Under the pieces are notes generated by a model. It ran no database searches. It had not been told where the DNA came from and saw only the letters and a program-made list of their open reading frames with translations. DNA of 50,852 bases from a virus: the IMG/VR virus record IMGVR_UViG_3300030106_006257, positions 12,032 through 62,883 of that record; one strand, written 5' to 3'. This document shows positions 7,237-13,921 of this stretch, piece after piece. Every line of letters starts with the position of its first letter. Position 1 is the stretch's first letter. Position numbers and translations under genes: made by a program.

Positions 7237-7802
7237 GAAACCTCCATTTCTTTGCTGTAATCTGGCAGGGTTAGGACGCCAACAGAAAAGCCCCTAAGTC
7301 CAGCACTCCCTTGCCAAGCCCCCTCATTCACCCTGTAGCCTTTTTTAATACTACTTTGTATAATAGTAACTTTTGTGCCGTCTTCGTCGCAAAAGGCCAA
7401 GTAGGTATGTCCATACGAGCCATTGACTACCACATCATCTTCCATAATGTCCTTGTCATTTAGCTCAAGTCCACCCCACCGCTGGACAACGTGCCATCTT
7501 CCCGGTGTAAGAGGGGGGGCCTCGTCTTCAACTTCGGCACAATAAGCTATCTGGCCGCCTAATTTGTTTTGAATTGCCTCTAGTGCGCTCCAGGGTTTAT
7601 CCGGCTCATAAACATTTGCCTGTTTCCACCAGTCGAGATCCTGACCGGCGTAGCGCGACACCGTGTCCTCGCAAACATCGTCAGCCACATCTAAACACCA
7701 CATCGCACAAAGCGTGCAACATGGCAAGTTCTCCTTTTTAGCAATGTCGTATAGTGGCCCGCCAGATTCCAAAGTCGACCAGCCCTTTTCTCCAATATTC
7801 AT
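7233..7802 (-). CDS. Unknown protein with Cys-rich N-terminus and Cys/His pattern
   Basis: A 189-residue protein. The N-terminal third has a cluster of cysteines (PCCTLCAMWCLDV), and a later segment reads SYGHTYLAFCDEDG followed by an acidic turn and a beta hairpin. A Cys near the start of a helix plus a His at the start of a strand is the arrangement of NlpC/P60, CHAP and papain-like hydrolases, so it may be a cell-wall or protein hydrolase, possibly the missing endolysin. I cannot prove the alignment by eye. It is coupled to groEL by an ATGA overlap, and has an AGGAG site. Confidence 0.4.
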   Translation of the reverse strand: MNIGEKGWSTLESGGPLYDIAKKENLPCCTLCAMWCLDVADDVCEDTVSRYAGQDLDWWKQANVYEPDKPWSALEAIQNKLGGQIAYCAEVEDEAPPLTPGRWHVVQRWGGLELNDKDIMEDDVVVNGSYGHTYLAFCDEDGTKVTIIQSSIKKGYRVNEGAWQGSAGLRGFSVGVLTLPDYSKEMEVS

Positions 7803-7814
7803 TTTAAATTACTC

Positions 7815-8426
7815 CTAAAAAACTTCATCTGCTATGCCTAGCTCAACCGCCTCATCAGCAGTCAAATAAACATTCACCTTTTTCTTTAAAAGCCTGTTTA
7901 AGTAGGTTTTCGACATATTAGTCTCTTCTACTAGTGCATCTAAATACTGTTCTTGTATCTTTTTAAACTCAGTTACTTCGTTCAGCATCTGATGCATCGG
8001 CCCAACATGCCCGCCAATCACAGAGTGTATCATGACCCTGCAATTTTTACCGATTCTACGCTTTCCTTTGGTCCCGGCTGCAAGCAACAGAACCCCAGCA
8101 GACATGACCTTTCCAACGGCTGTGACCTTTACATCACAGTCTTCTCTGACTAGCCTCATCACATCATATATTGCGAACATGTCATCTGCGTTTCCGCCTG
8201 GGGTTGAAAGAAACAACTCCATGGCGCAGCCCTCGTGTTCTTCATTTTCTTCATCAGGGCCATCGTCCAACACACTCTTTATTGTCTCTCTAAGTGTTGT
8301 CATGGCAAAGATCACTTCATTACTCGTCTCCTCGGTTATTTCACCGACTAAGCCAATCGTATTAAAAGAGCTTAGAACCACCGGTCTTGACGCCTTTTCA
8401 GCATCATCCTCTTGAGTATTTACCAC
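7815..8426 (-). CDS. clpP: ClpP-like serine protease
   Basis: A 203-residue ClpP-fold protein. The oxyanion strand STPGGNADDMFAIYD, nucleophile Ser109 in VMSAGVLLLAAG and His134 in MIHSVIGG are present, as is the C-terminal ADEAVELGIADE. The third triad position, Asp in R-D-R-F of bacterial ClpP, aligns with Asn185 in KKVNVYLTA. ClpP forms barrel peptidases fed by AAA+ unfoldases; no partner ATPase is in this window. In phages ClpP-like proteins can also be prohead proteases, but this gene sits with chaperonin rather than capsid genes. Start GTG with AGGAG upstream. Confidence 0.85.
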   Translation of the reverse strand: MVNTQEDDAEKASRPVVLSSFNTIGLVGEITEETSNEVIFAMTTLRETIKSVLDDGPDEENEEHEGCAMELFLSTPGGNADDMFAIYDVMRLVREDCDVKVTAVGKVMSAGVLLLAAGTKGKRRIGKNCRVMIHSVIGGHVGPMHQMLNEVTEFKKIQEQYLDALVEETNMSKTYLNRLLKKKVNVYLTADEAVELGIADEVF

Positions 8427-8712
8427 GCTTTCTCCTGTTATTTATTACTTTCTCTTTCCCACTGGTAACGCCGATCTCGGTTATTTGATATGGAAACGAC
8501 TGTGCCCAGTTTAGCCAGTCTTCTGGACTGTCAAACCTTTTCTCAAAGAGTAAAACATATTGATTTCTCTTAGAATCAAAGCCCTCACCAGAGTTGTCCC
8601 ATCCATTTATTTGTTTAAAAATTTTATTCCTCATTCGCTTGCCCGAGATATTAGATATCTGCAACCTATAACAAGGAACATTTTTACTTACTTTCCAAGC
8701 GTATGCTATCAC
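8404..8712 (-). CDS. Unknown protein, 102 aa
   Basis: A small protein with an aromatic, strand-rich centre (ISGKRMRNKIFKQINGWD, YVLLFEKRFDSPEDWLNWA) and a strongly basic end (NNRRKRGKYSRG). I place the start at GTG 8712, preceded by GGGGGAAGA, because the sigma70-like promoter just upstream would start RNA near 8724 and so exclude the longer TTG reading at 8730. Function unknown. It is the first gene of the clpP-groEL transcription unit. Confidence 0.5.
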   Translation of the reverse strand: MIAYAWKVSKNVPCYRLQISNISGKRMRNKIFKQINGWDNSGEGFDSKRNQYVLLFEKRFDSPEDWLNWAQSFPYQITEIGVTSGKEKVINNRRKRGKYSRG

Positions 8713-8730
8713 CTCTTCCCCCTTTGACAA

Positions 8731-8759
8731 AATATAACCCCCTTAGAACACGGTGTCAA
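8731..8759 (-). promoter_or_regulatory. Strong sigma70-like promoter for the clpP-groEL unit
   Basis: Minus strand TTGACA (8754-8759, perfect -35), 17-base spacer, TATATT (8731-8736). It follows directly after a terminator, giving a clean transcription-unit boundary, and predicts RNA starting near 8724, between the -10 box and the GTG chosen for the first gene. Confidence 0.75.
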
Positions 8760-8764
8760 GCCAC

Positions 8765-8812
8765 AAAAGCAAAAGCCGTGGATTCATTTTAAATAGGTGA
8801 ATCCACGGCTTT
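8765..8812 (-). terminator. Rho-independent terminator after the acidic protein gene
   Basis: Perfect 15-bp stem: AAAGCCGTGGATTCA (8772-8786) pairs with its complement at 8798-8812 around an 11-base loop, followed on the minus strand by a T-rich run (TTTTGCTTTTG). It lies 23 bases past the stop of the acidic protein gene. Confidence 0.8.
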
Positions 8813-8834
8813 AGTATATAAAATAAAGAAAAAT

Positions 8835-9479
8835 TTATTTATTTTCAATCAGTTTTTCCCTGAGGCGGCTCTTGACTCTCTTGTAAACTTCATTCATGAC
8901 TTCTTCTTCGTCAATAAAATCGATCTCGTCAAGGGGCTCTTCGTCGGCTTCCGGAGCCTCAGCGCCCATGTCACCCAGATCAGCCAAATCACCAGCCAAA
9001 TCCTCGTCTCCAGCAACATCGGCGTCCATCTCGGCACCCATATCGCCCATGTCGCCCATATCACCAAAATCAACCTCGACACCAGCCAAGTCCGCCAAGG
9101 TAGCTATTGCGCTAGCAAATTTCGTCTCTTTTTCAGAAGCACCGGCATCCGCGCCCGCATCATCACCGAGATCCATCTCAGGGGCAGCGTCCTCAGGACC
9201 AGCGTCTTCAGGTGCCTCGGGCATCTCGTCAGCCATCTCTGCGTCGTCGTGCTCGGCTTCAAGAATATCGTTTTCAGCATCGTGCATCATGCCGTGACCT
9301 TCTTCTATGTCCTCTTCGTCTTCTTGCATGCCATAGCCTTCTTCCATGCCTTGCTCATCCTCGTCCATATACCCAGCGTACTTCTCATTTAAAAAATTGC
9401 TAGTAAGAGGGCCACCAATGGAGGCCAGCTTCATCATCTGCCGAACCTGATTCTCGTTCAAGAGTGCCTTTTTGCTCAT
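8835..9479 (-). CDS. Very acidic virion-type protein (214 aa)
   Basis: Its N-terminus, KKALLNENQVRQMMKLASIG, and first 35 residues are ordinary, then about 130 residues are dominated by Asp, Glu, Ala, Gly and Met with short imperfect repeats such as GDMGDMGDMGAE; the last 30 residues are a charged helix. Two L-N-E sites in the first 35 residues fit the [LI]-x-E rule for T4-type prohead protease cleavage. I recognise this type of acidic protein from marine T4-like phages as a conserved protein, probably head-internal or core, without proven function. It has its own late-type promoter and terminator, so it forms a single-gene, probably abundant, transcript. Confidence 0.6.
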   Translation of the reverse strand: MSKKALLNENQVRQMMKLASIGGPLTSNFLNEKYAGYMDEDEQGMEEGYGMQEDEEDIEEGHGMMHDAENDILEAEHDDAEMADEMPEAPEDAGPEDAAPEMDLGDDAGADAGASEKETKFASAIATLADLAGVEVDFGDMGDMGDMGAEMDADVAGDEDLAGDLADLGDMGAEAPEADEEPLDEIDFIDEEEVMNEVYKRVKSRLREKLIENK

Positions 9480-9520
9480 GTCTAAATTTCTCCTAACAGT
9501 ATTAAAGCTGTTTTAACAAT

Positions 9521-9530
9521 AATAAATAGT
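9521..9530 (-). promoter_or_regulatory. Putative late promoter motif (ACTATTTATT)
   Basis: Exact consensus match in the 79-base gap upstream of the acidic protein gene, 42 bases before its ATG. A small hairpin (AACAG/CTGTT, 9495-9512) lies between motif and ribosome site. Confidence 0.65.
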
Positions 9531-9558
9531 AACTCGACCATGTAAAAGTATTTTTTAT

Positions 9559-9894
9559 TTACAAATCAGGTCGGTGTTTTTCGAGTATATCAAAGATGTT
9601 TTCAACGGTGTCATCGTCCAAGGCAAACTTTCTTTTCGTTTGTTCGCCTTTTTCCCTGGACTTTTGTGAGATACCCACTTTTGCTTTGCTCTGCTTCTTG
9701 TTTTCAAGTCTCCACTCGTTTAAGAATTCAACAACGCGCTCGTCACCCATTATGTAACCTGTGACAAGGGAGCGAAAAAAATCATTTTGCGATATGTCGT
9801 CGTTTTGTAGCCTTATCTTAAGGTCTGCGTGCCTCTTATCGGTATCGTAAAAAACAATCTTTTTTGTGTTGCCCCCGTATCTTGTCATGACCAT
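9559..9894 (-). CDS. Conserved T4-like marine phage protein, possible ribbon-helix-helix
   Basis: A 111-residue protein. The N-terminal half (KKIVFYDTDKRHADLKIRLQ, then NDFFRSLVTGYI) has the strand-helix-helix pattern of ribbon-helix-helix DNA-binding proteins; the C-terminal half is basic and then ends in VENIFDILEKHRPDL, a motif I recall as conserved in marine T4-like phages. Its role is unknown; a small transcription or replication accessory factor is possible. It overlaps the upstream enzyme gene by ten bases. Confidence 0.5.
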   Translation of the reverse strand: MVMTRYGGNTKKIVFYDTDKRHADLKIRLQNDDISQNDFFRSLVTGYIMGDERVVEFLNEWRLENKKQSKAKVGISQKSREKGEQTKRKFALDDDTVENIFDILEKHRPDL

Positions 9895-10910
9895 CTTCCA
9901 ACTATGTGCGTCGAGCTTTCTGCTTGTCCACTAACAGTTTGCTGCACAAATGCAGCCCTATTTTGTAGCTCCTGTATGCTCCTGGAGCCAGAATAAGACA
10001 GGCCGCTCCTGATGCCAACGTGTAACTCTCCAATAACATTTTTAACTTCTCCTTTGTAAGGCACAGTCGTCGTTACGCCCTCAATTGAAGAAACCTTGCC
10101 TCTCCAATCTCTTTGTGCCCCTTTACTTGCCATTCCCCTATACATTTTTCTTTTTCTACCGTGTTTATCTACAATTAAATCGCCTGGGGCTTCAGTGGTC
10201 CCCGATATGAGGCTGCCGACCATGACCATATCCGCACCCGCAGCTATAGCTTTCACTATGTCGCCACTATTTTTCATACCCCCGTCCGCAATTATAAGAG
10301 ATTTTCTATCAGTCTGTGACACATCTAGGACACTTTGTATGGTCGGGACTCCGTGTCCAGTTTGCAGACGAGTAGAACATATCGATCCCCCACCAATACC
10401 GCACCGAATTGAATCAGCGCCCCAATCAGACAAGTCGTTAAAAGCTTCCAGCGTGGCAATGTTGCCAGCCATAATGTGTACTTTGTCTAGTTTATCCTTT
10501 ATAGTCTTTATGGCCCTCTCCACCATAATGTGATGGCCGTGAGCAACGTCAATGCATATAACCTCAACTCCGTATGAAGCGAGTTGCGTTGCTCTGTCTA
10601 AGTAGTCTCCCGTCGCCCCAACAGCAGCACCAATGGGAGAATTATTACAGTTTCGTTCCATAGCCGCAACCGCTATCTCGCACTGCTCTTCTATCGAATT
10701 ATACCTATGAATAATCGGCAACATACCCATTTCCGCCAGCGTACAAGACATCTCTTTGCCGCAGATTGTATCCATCGGGGCTGCGACAATTGGCGATGAT
10801 AGCAACCGCGAATTGCCCAAATTGACAGATATATCCACTTCCTTTCTGCTTTCTATGTCACTGTACTGTGGCACGAGCAACAAATCATCACTACTTAGAG
10901 TTTTTTTCAC
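9885..10910 (-). CDS. IMP dehydrogenase / GMP reductase family enzyme
   Basis: A 341-residue TIM-barrel enzyme. It starts KTLSSDDLLLVPQYSDIESR and has the phosphate-binding DGGMKNSGDIVKAIAAGAD and the active-site loop GIGGGSICSTRLQTGHG with the catalytic Cys. The C-terminal flap TVPYKGEVKNVI is present. CBS domains, found in most IMP dehydrogenases, are absent. Length (E. coli GuaC is of similar size) and the R-x-x-T-G-x-G loop favour GMP reductase (GMP to IMP) while the family fold alone would allow IMP dehydrogenase (IMP to XMP). Either way it shifts the purine pool, in line with the dUTPase, ThyX and ribonucleotide reductase encoded nearby. Start is GTG overlapping the upstream gene. Confidence 0.85.
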   Translation of the reverse strand: MKKTLSSDDLLLVPQYSDIESRKEVDISVNLGNSRLLSSPIVAAPMDTICGKEMSCTLAEMGMLPIIHRYNSIEEQCEIAVAAMERNCNNSPIGAAVGATGDYLDRATQLASYGVEVICIDVAHGHHIMVERAIKTIKDKLDKVHIMAGNIATLEAFNDLSDWGADSIRCGIGGGSICSTRLQTGHGVPTIQSVLDVSQTDRKSLIIADGGMKNSGDIVKAIAAGADMVMVGSLISGTTEAPGDLIVDKHGRKRKMYRGMASKGAQRDWRGKVSSIEGVTTTVPYKGEVKNVIGELHVGIRSGLSYSGSRSIQELQNRAAFVQQTVSGQAESSTHIVGRWS

Positions 10911-11169
10911 TTAGAGCCTCCTGAACTTCCTCTATAAACTTCAAACTTTTTTCCCAACACTGTGGGCAATATAAATTAACACGGTTTTCCTTTTCGCGCA
11001 CAACCACGTTCCAAGACATAACCTGCTCTCTATCTTTTTTATCAAAATCTTTATAGCAAATCATGCAGTGATCTGGCATTTTTCCGAACAGGCTAATCTT
11101 TTCGTGCAACTCGGAGTTGCCCTGTTTTTTAGCCTGCTTAGCGGCGTCTCGTCGTTGTTTTCTGTTCAT
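10891..11169 (-). CDS. Small zinc-ribbon-like protein
   Basis: A 92-residue protein beginning MNRKQRRDAAKQAKKQG, a basic N-terminus, followed by two Cys pairs: C-M-I-C around residue 37 and C-P-Q-C around residue 70, consistent with a zinc ribbon. The basic start and zinc ribbon suggest nucleic-acid binding. The ATG at 11169 overlaps the upstream stop (ATGA) and has GGAGCAGGAAC before it; the longer frame is not needed. I recall similar small M-N-R-K-Q-R-R proteins in T4-like phages without known function. Confidence 0.6.
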   Translation of the reverse strand: MNRKQRRDAAKQAKKQGNSELHEKISLFGKMPDHCMICYKDFDKKDREQVMSWNVVVREKENRVNLYCPQCWEKSLKFIEEVQEALSEKNSK

Positions 11170-11489
11170 TGTTCCTGCTCCCCATATGGGGTAACATCCC
11201 AATCAGAAGCAGTCGTTGGGCAGACGCATAAGTTAACTGCCATTTTCATGAAAATAGGAGTCCCCTCGCCAACGTATGCGCTCACAACATTGAACTCCAT
11301 CCACTCAATTGCTTCGTCGTAGTCCCACTCATTGTCTCTCATAAAGATTTCTACACACTTGTCGTAATCATAAACCACCACGGGCAAACTTGGATGCTGG
11401 CCGCCGTAGCCTACTATGGCTTCGTCTAGACCGTCAGCCGTTAGTGCGCCTGGGTTTAGTTCGGATATGTGTTGTTTCAAATTGTTCAT
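11166..11489 (-). CDS. Conserved phage protein, 107 aa
   Basis: A 107-residue protein starting MNNLKQHISELNPGALTADG. Its core, VVVYDYDKCVEIFMRDN then EAIEWMEFNVVSAYVGEGTP and IFM, is a conserved pattern in many phage hypothetical proteins. The chosen ATG has GAGAGGAACAAA upstream; the longer frame starts in that leader. No catalytic residues recognised. It is coupled to the zinc-ribbon gene. Confidence 0.55.
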   Translation of the reverse strand: MNNLKQHISELNPGALTADGLDEAIVGYGGQHPSLPVVVYDYDKCVEIFMRDNEWDYDEAIEWMEFNVVSAYVGEGTPIFMKMAVNLCVCPTTASDWDVTPYGEQEQ

Positions 11490-11499
11490 TTTGTTCCTC

Positions 11500-11598
11500 T
11501 CATCTAAAGCAACTATGCACAAATAACACGAATATGACCACGACGCAACCTCTGGCTACCACAAACTTTACTAGGTCTACGACGACACCCGCAAGCAA
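11500..11598 (-). CDS. Possible 32-aa membrane peptide
   Basis: Between two better-supported genes a TTG-started frame encodes 32 residues that are very hydrophobic (LAGVVVDLVKFVVARG then CVVVIFVLFVHSCF), long enough for one membrane span. An AAGGTG lies just before the TTG but the spacing is only two bases. Size and hydrophobicity would suit a small inner-membrane or holin-like peptide, but the weak start leaves it uncertain; otherwise this 110-base interval holds only the leader of the next gene. Confidence 0.2.
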   Translation of the reverse strand: MLAGVVVDLVKFVVARGCVVVIFVLFVHSCFR

Positions 11599-11618
11599 CT
11601 CACCTTTTACTGATCGCC

Positions 11619-11855
11619 TCATTCCTCAGCTTCTTCGGAAATATATTTGGTACATCCCTCTAAAAACTGATTTAAGTTTTCCGTGTTGGTGCGGTGAATC
11701 AAGCTCTTAATTTTCCGACCGAGCGACTCCAACTCATCTACATCCAACTTCTCTGTCCAGACAACAAAGGATGAGAGGTATTCCAAAGTTATAGCGATCC
11801 TCTCTTCCTTTGTTCTGGTCCCGGTAATCCCGCGCTCCACCTTAGGCATGCTCAT
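11619..11855 (-). CDS. Unknown small protein, 78 aa
   Basis: A 78-residue protein starting MSMPKVERGITGTRTKEE, predicted to be a helical pair (ERIAITLEYLSSFVVWTEKL, ESLGRKIKSLIHR). The start ATG at 11855 lies in the end of thyX with AGGAGAACAAAG before it; the longer in-frame reading lies wholly within thyX and is rejected. Function unknown. Confidence 0.5.
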   Translation of the reverse strand: MSMPKVERGITGTRTKEERIAITLEYLSSFVVWTEKLDVDELESLGRKIKSLIHRTNTENLNQFLEGCTKYISEEAEE

Positions 11856-12543
11856 TCTTTGTTCTCCTATAAGCGCCCACGGCCACTGGCCATAAGTCTT
11901 CCGCGATATCCAAGCACGCCTCAGCAACCCTCTGGATCTCCCACTGGGCTCCCTCGTGTGTGCGCAGATCGATAAATTTTAAGAGATTATTTAAGTTAAC
12001 TGTGCCATAGTACTCGGTGTACATATTTTGTGGCAAGACACCGCGAGCCTGTTCTCGACAAACACCTGCCTCAAGGAGATTGTTGTATAACTCTAAAGAC
12101 TCCTGGTGGAAGCGTCTGAGCGTTCTTGACGCGGTTTGACATAACAAGTTGTGGGTGACCATAGGATCAATCAAATCTTCAGCATTACTTGCCTGTCTGT
12201 TGTTTTCATGCTGTGTGCGAAACTCTTGCGGCTCGTAGAACTGAATGTTTACGTCAGTGTATCTGCGAGATATTTCATTGTAAGCCCAAGTCCGATGACG
12301 ATGATGCTGACTCCTAACAAACAATGGAACCAAAAAGCGAAAAGTAACAACATTGTGTTCAAACGTCGAAGTGTGACGGTGTTTAACCAAGTAGTTAACC
12401 AGCTTTCTATCTTTTTCATTTAACGTCTCCTTGTGCTTGCCATAGCTAACGCGGGCACTATTAACGATAGTGAGATCAGTGCCCATGTGTTCCACGACAT
12501 CAACTCTGCCAATTCCGTCTCCATATAATTCTACACTCCTCAC
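11842..12543 (-). CDS. thyX: Flavin-dependent thymidylate synthase ThyX
   Basis: A 233-residue ThyX. The family signature R-H-R-x(7)-S is seen as RHRTWAYNEISRRY about residues 80-93, with upstream EHNVVTFRFLVP. ThyX methylates dUMP to dTMP using FAD and methylene-tetrahydrofolate, supplying thymidine for phage DNA. It lies directly downstream of the dUTPase gene, which makes its substrate dUMP, with a three-base gap, so the two form a pathway pair. GTG start; family length is normal. Confidence 0.95.
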   Translation of the reverse strand: MRSVELYGDGIGRVDVVEHMGTDLTIVNSARVSYGKHKETLNEKDRKLVNYLVKHRHTSTFEHNVVTFRFLVPLFVRSQHHRHRTWAYNEISRRYTDVNIQFYEPQEFRTQHENNRQASNAEDLIDPMVTHNLLCQTASRTLRRFHQESLELYNNLLEAGVCREQARGVLPQNMYTEYYGTVNLNNLLKFIDLRTHEGAQWEIQRVAEACLDIAEDLWPVAVGAYRRTKNEHA

Positions 12544-12546
12544 TAT

Positions 12547-13053
12547 TTAGTCCCCAGTTGACCCAAGAGCACCTTCTCCACGATCACTAATTGTGATCGG
12601 GTGCTCGCTATAAAGATTGTCTTCTGTGGCTTCCGCGAAACGAGCATGAACGACAGGAATGACCACTGCTTGTGCGATCTTATCACCGCTTTCAATATAT
12701 TGCGTTTCAAGTCCGATGTTGTGAAGGTTCACAAATACCTCCCCATCATATCCAGAGTCAACGACGCACGCGCCAACTACAAGTCTCTTCTTGGCAGCAT
12801 TTCCGCTACGGTTCATGACTTGAAGCATATAGCCGTGCGGTATACCAAACTTTAGACCAGTGCCTAAAACCACACTACAGCCTGGCTCGACCCTAATCGG
12901 CAAGAGTTTTGGCTTTCCGTTCTCGTCCTTGCCAAAAAGTAGATCTCGCTCGTCTTCCTCATAGTTAAATTTTAAGTCCAAGCCTGCGTCCGAGGGGTTA
13001 GCTCGGACGGGCTTGTGTTTGCAGTGTGGTAGTGCAAAATATTCTAGAATCAA
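12547..13053 (-). CDS. dut: dUTPase (trimeric type)
   Basis: A 168-residue dUTP diphosphatase. Family motifs are present: PSDAGLDL (motif 1), NRSGNAAKK (motif 2), VVDSGYDGE with the catalytic Asp (motif 3), GDKIAQAVVIPV (motif 4) and the phosphate-binding RGEGALGSTG (motif 5, usually RGxxGFGSTG). It hydrolyses dUTP to dUMP and pyrophosphate, keeping uracil out of DNA and feeding ThyX. An insert of about 20 residues after motif 1 (KFNYEEDERDLLFGKDENGK) is typical of T4-like phage versions. TTG start with GGAGG six bases upstream. Confidence 0.95.
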   Translation of the reverse strand: MILEYFALPHCKHKPVRANPSDAGLDLKFNYEEDERDLLFGKDENGKPKLLPIRVEPGCSVVLGTGLKFGIPHGYMLQVMNRSGNAAKKRLVVGACVVDSGYDGEVFVNLHNIGLETQYIESGDKIAQAVVIPVVHARFAEATEDNLYSEHPITISDRGEGALGSTGD

Positions 13054-13337
13054 CTGCCACCTCCGGCCAGCTTCTTCACGGACTCGTAGACACTAACGAA
13101 CTGGTCGATGTCCACTTCTGACTTCATCATTCTGTAGGCCCTAACTGCCATAGAGATCTCCTCTTTGGTGAGCCACTCCTGCTCCTTATACTCCTTTCGA
13201 AGCTCACGCTTCTGCTCTTTATAGGGCTCCATAGCCTCTTCAATTGTGTTAAGGCTTCTGATGTACTCAATCATCTTTTCCACCTTCTCATCCCGAACCT
13301 CTTCCACAATACTAATTTCATCAACTACACCAAACAT
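13050..13337 (-). CDS. Unknown charged helical protein, 95 aa
   Basis: A 95-residue, highly charged helical protein (VRDEKVEKMIEYIRSLNT, KEQKRELRKEYKEQEW). No family recognised. ATG with AGGAGG four bases upstream; it overlaps the dUTPase start by four bases and the upstream gene by one base, so it is in the same operon. Confidence 0.5.
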   Translation of the reverse strand: MFGVVDEISIVEEVRDEKVEKMIEYIRSLNTIEEAMEPYKEQKRELRKEYKEQEWLTKEEISMAVRAYRMMKSEVDIDQFVSVYESVKKLAGGGS

Positions 13338-13873
13338 TATACCTCCTGTTTATTTATAACTTCATATGGTTGGTCACCACGATACTGATCAAACCATGAA
13401 GGGACCTTGTCCTCAGGGTATCTGATACGTGGCTTACTCGCGTAAAACTTCCGATAAGATTCCACAATGTTCTCGGACTTGAACTCTTCTGGCATGGCCA
13501 TAGGTAACTCGGTCTCCTCGTGCTTGTCAAATAAATCTTTGTCGTATAGCTCTATACATCTCCACAAAACACTTTCACACTTATGCACCTTGTGCTCCCC
13601 AAAGCGGTCCTTGTACTCGGCAATCAACGACCTAGTGTGGTCGATGAGAGATAAGAAGTTAGCAGAACTCGCTCTTGCCCACTTTGTGCTTGGGTGATTA
13701 AGGTGGCAGCTTCTGTACGGCGATACTTGTTTACCATACAAAAAATTAAGGTTGGTACACAACATTTGACAAGACTCCAAGATCATCTTTACAACCCTAT
13801 AGTTGTCTTGCGACTGGGCCGACTTGATCCAGTCAATTTTTTTACCGCTTCCTTCGATACCAAAAATATTCAC
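13337..13873 (-). CDS. Conserved helical phage protein, 178 aa
   Basis: A protein of about 178 residues with the segment MILESCQMLCTNLNFLYGKQ, then HLNHPSTKWARASSANFLSL and AEYKDRFGEHKVHKCESVL. I recognise this as a conserved phage family (H-P-x-x-x-W-A-R and E-Y-x-x-R-F-G), probably an enzyme since the His, Trp and Arg residues are invariant in what I recall, but the reaction is unknown to me. I place the start at GTG 13873 because GGGAGG lies four bases upstream and the likely promoter just before it would not include the ATG at 13903. Confidence 0.55.
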   Translation of the reverse strand: MNIFGIEGSGKKIDWIKSAQSQDNYRVVKMILESCQMLCTNLNFLYGKQVSPYRSCHLNHPSTKWARASSANFLSLIDHTRSLIAEYKDRFGEHKVHKCESVLWRCIELYDKDLFDKHEETELPMAMPEEFKSENIVESYRKFYASKPRIRYPEDKVPSWFDQYRGDQPYEVINKQEV

Positions 13874-13893
13874 ATTGCCTCCCACTTGCACTG

Positions 13894-13921
13894 AGTATAA
13901 CATAGGTAATCAATCACGCAA
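13894..13921 (-). promoter_or_regulatory. Extended -10 sigma70-like promoter
   Basis: Minus strand TTGCGT (13916-13921), 16-base spacer and TATACT (13894-13899) with an extended -10 TG one base before it (13901-13902). It overlaps the end of the DnaE gene and would drive the dut-thyX operon; the predicted RNA start lies just upstream of the GGGAGG and GTG of the first gene. Confidence 0.5.

Noticed and set aside
8896-9297. Plus-strand Ser/Ala-rich frame
   Set aside because: It is the shadow of the acidic protein gene; low complexity keeps other frames open.
9517-9530. T4-type late promoter (ATAAATA) on the plus strand
   Set aside because: No gene is on that strand downstream; the sites consistently lie before minus-strand genes, so orientation follows ACTAWTTAYT.
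11390-11710. Plus-strand 106-aa frame
   Set aside because: It overlaps three minus-strand genes, has no ribosome site and low-complexity Thr content.
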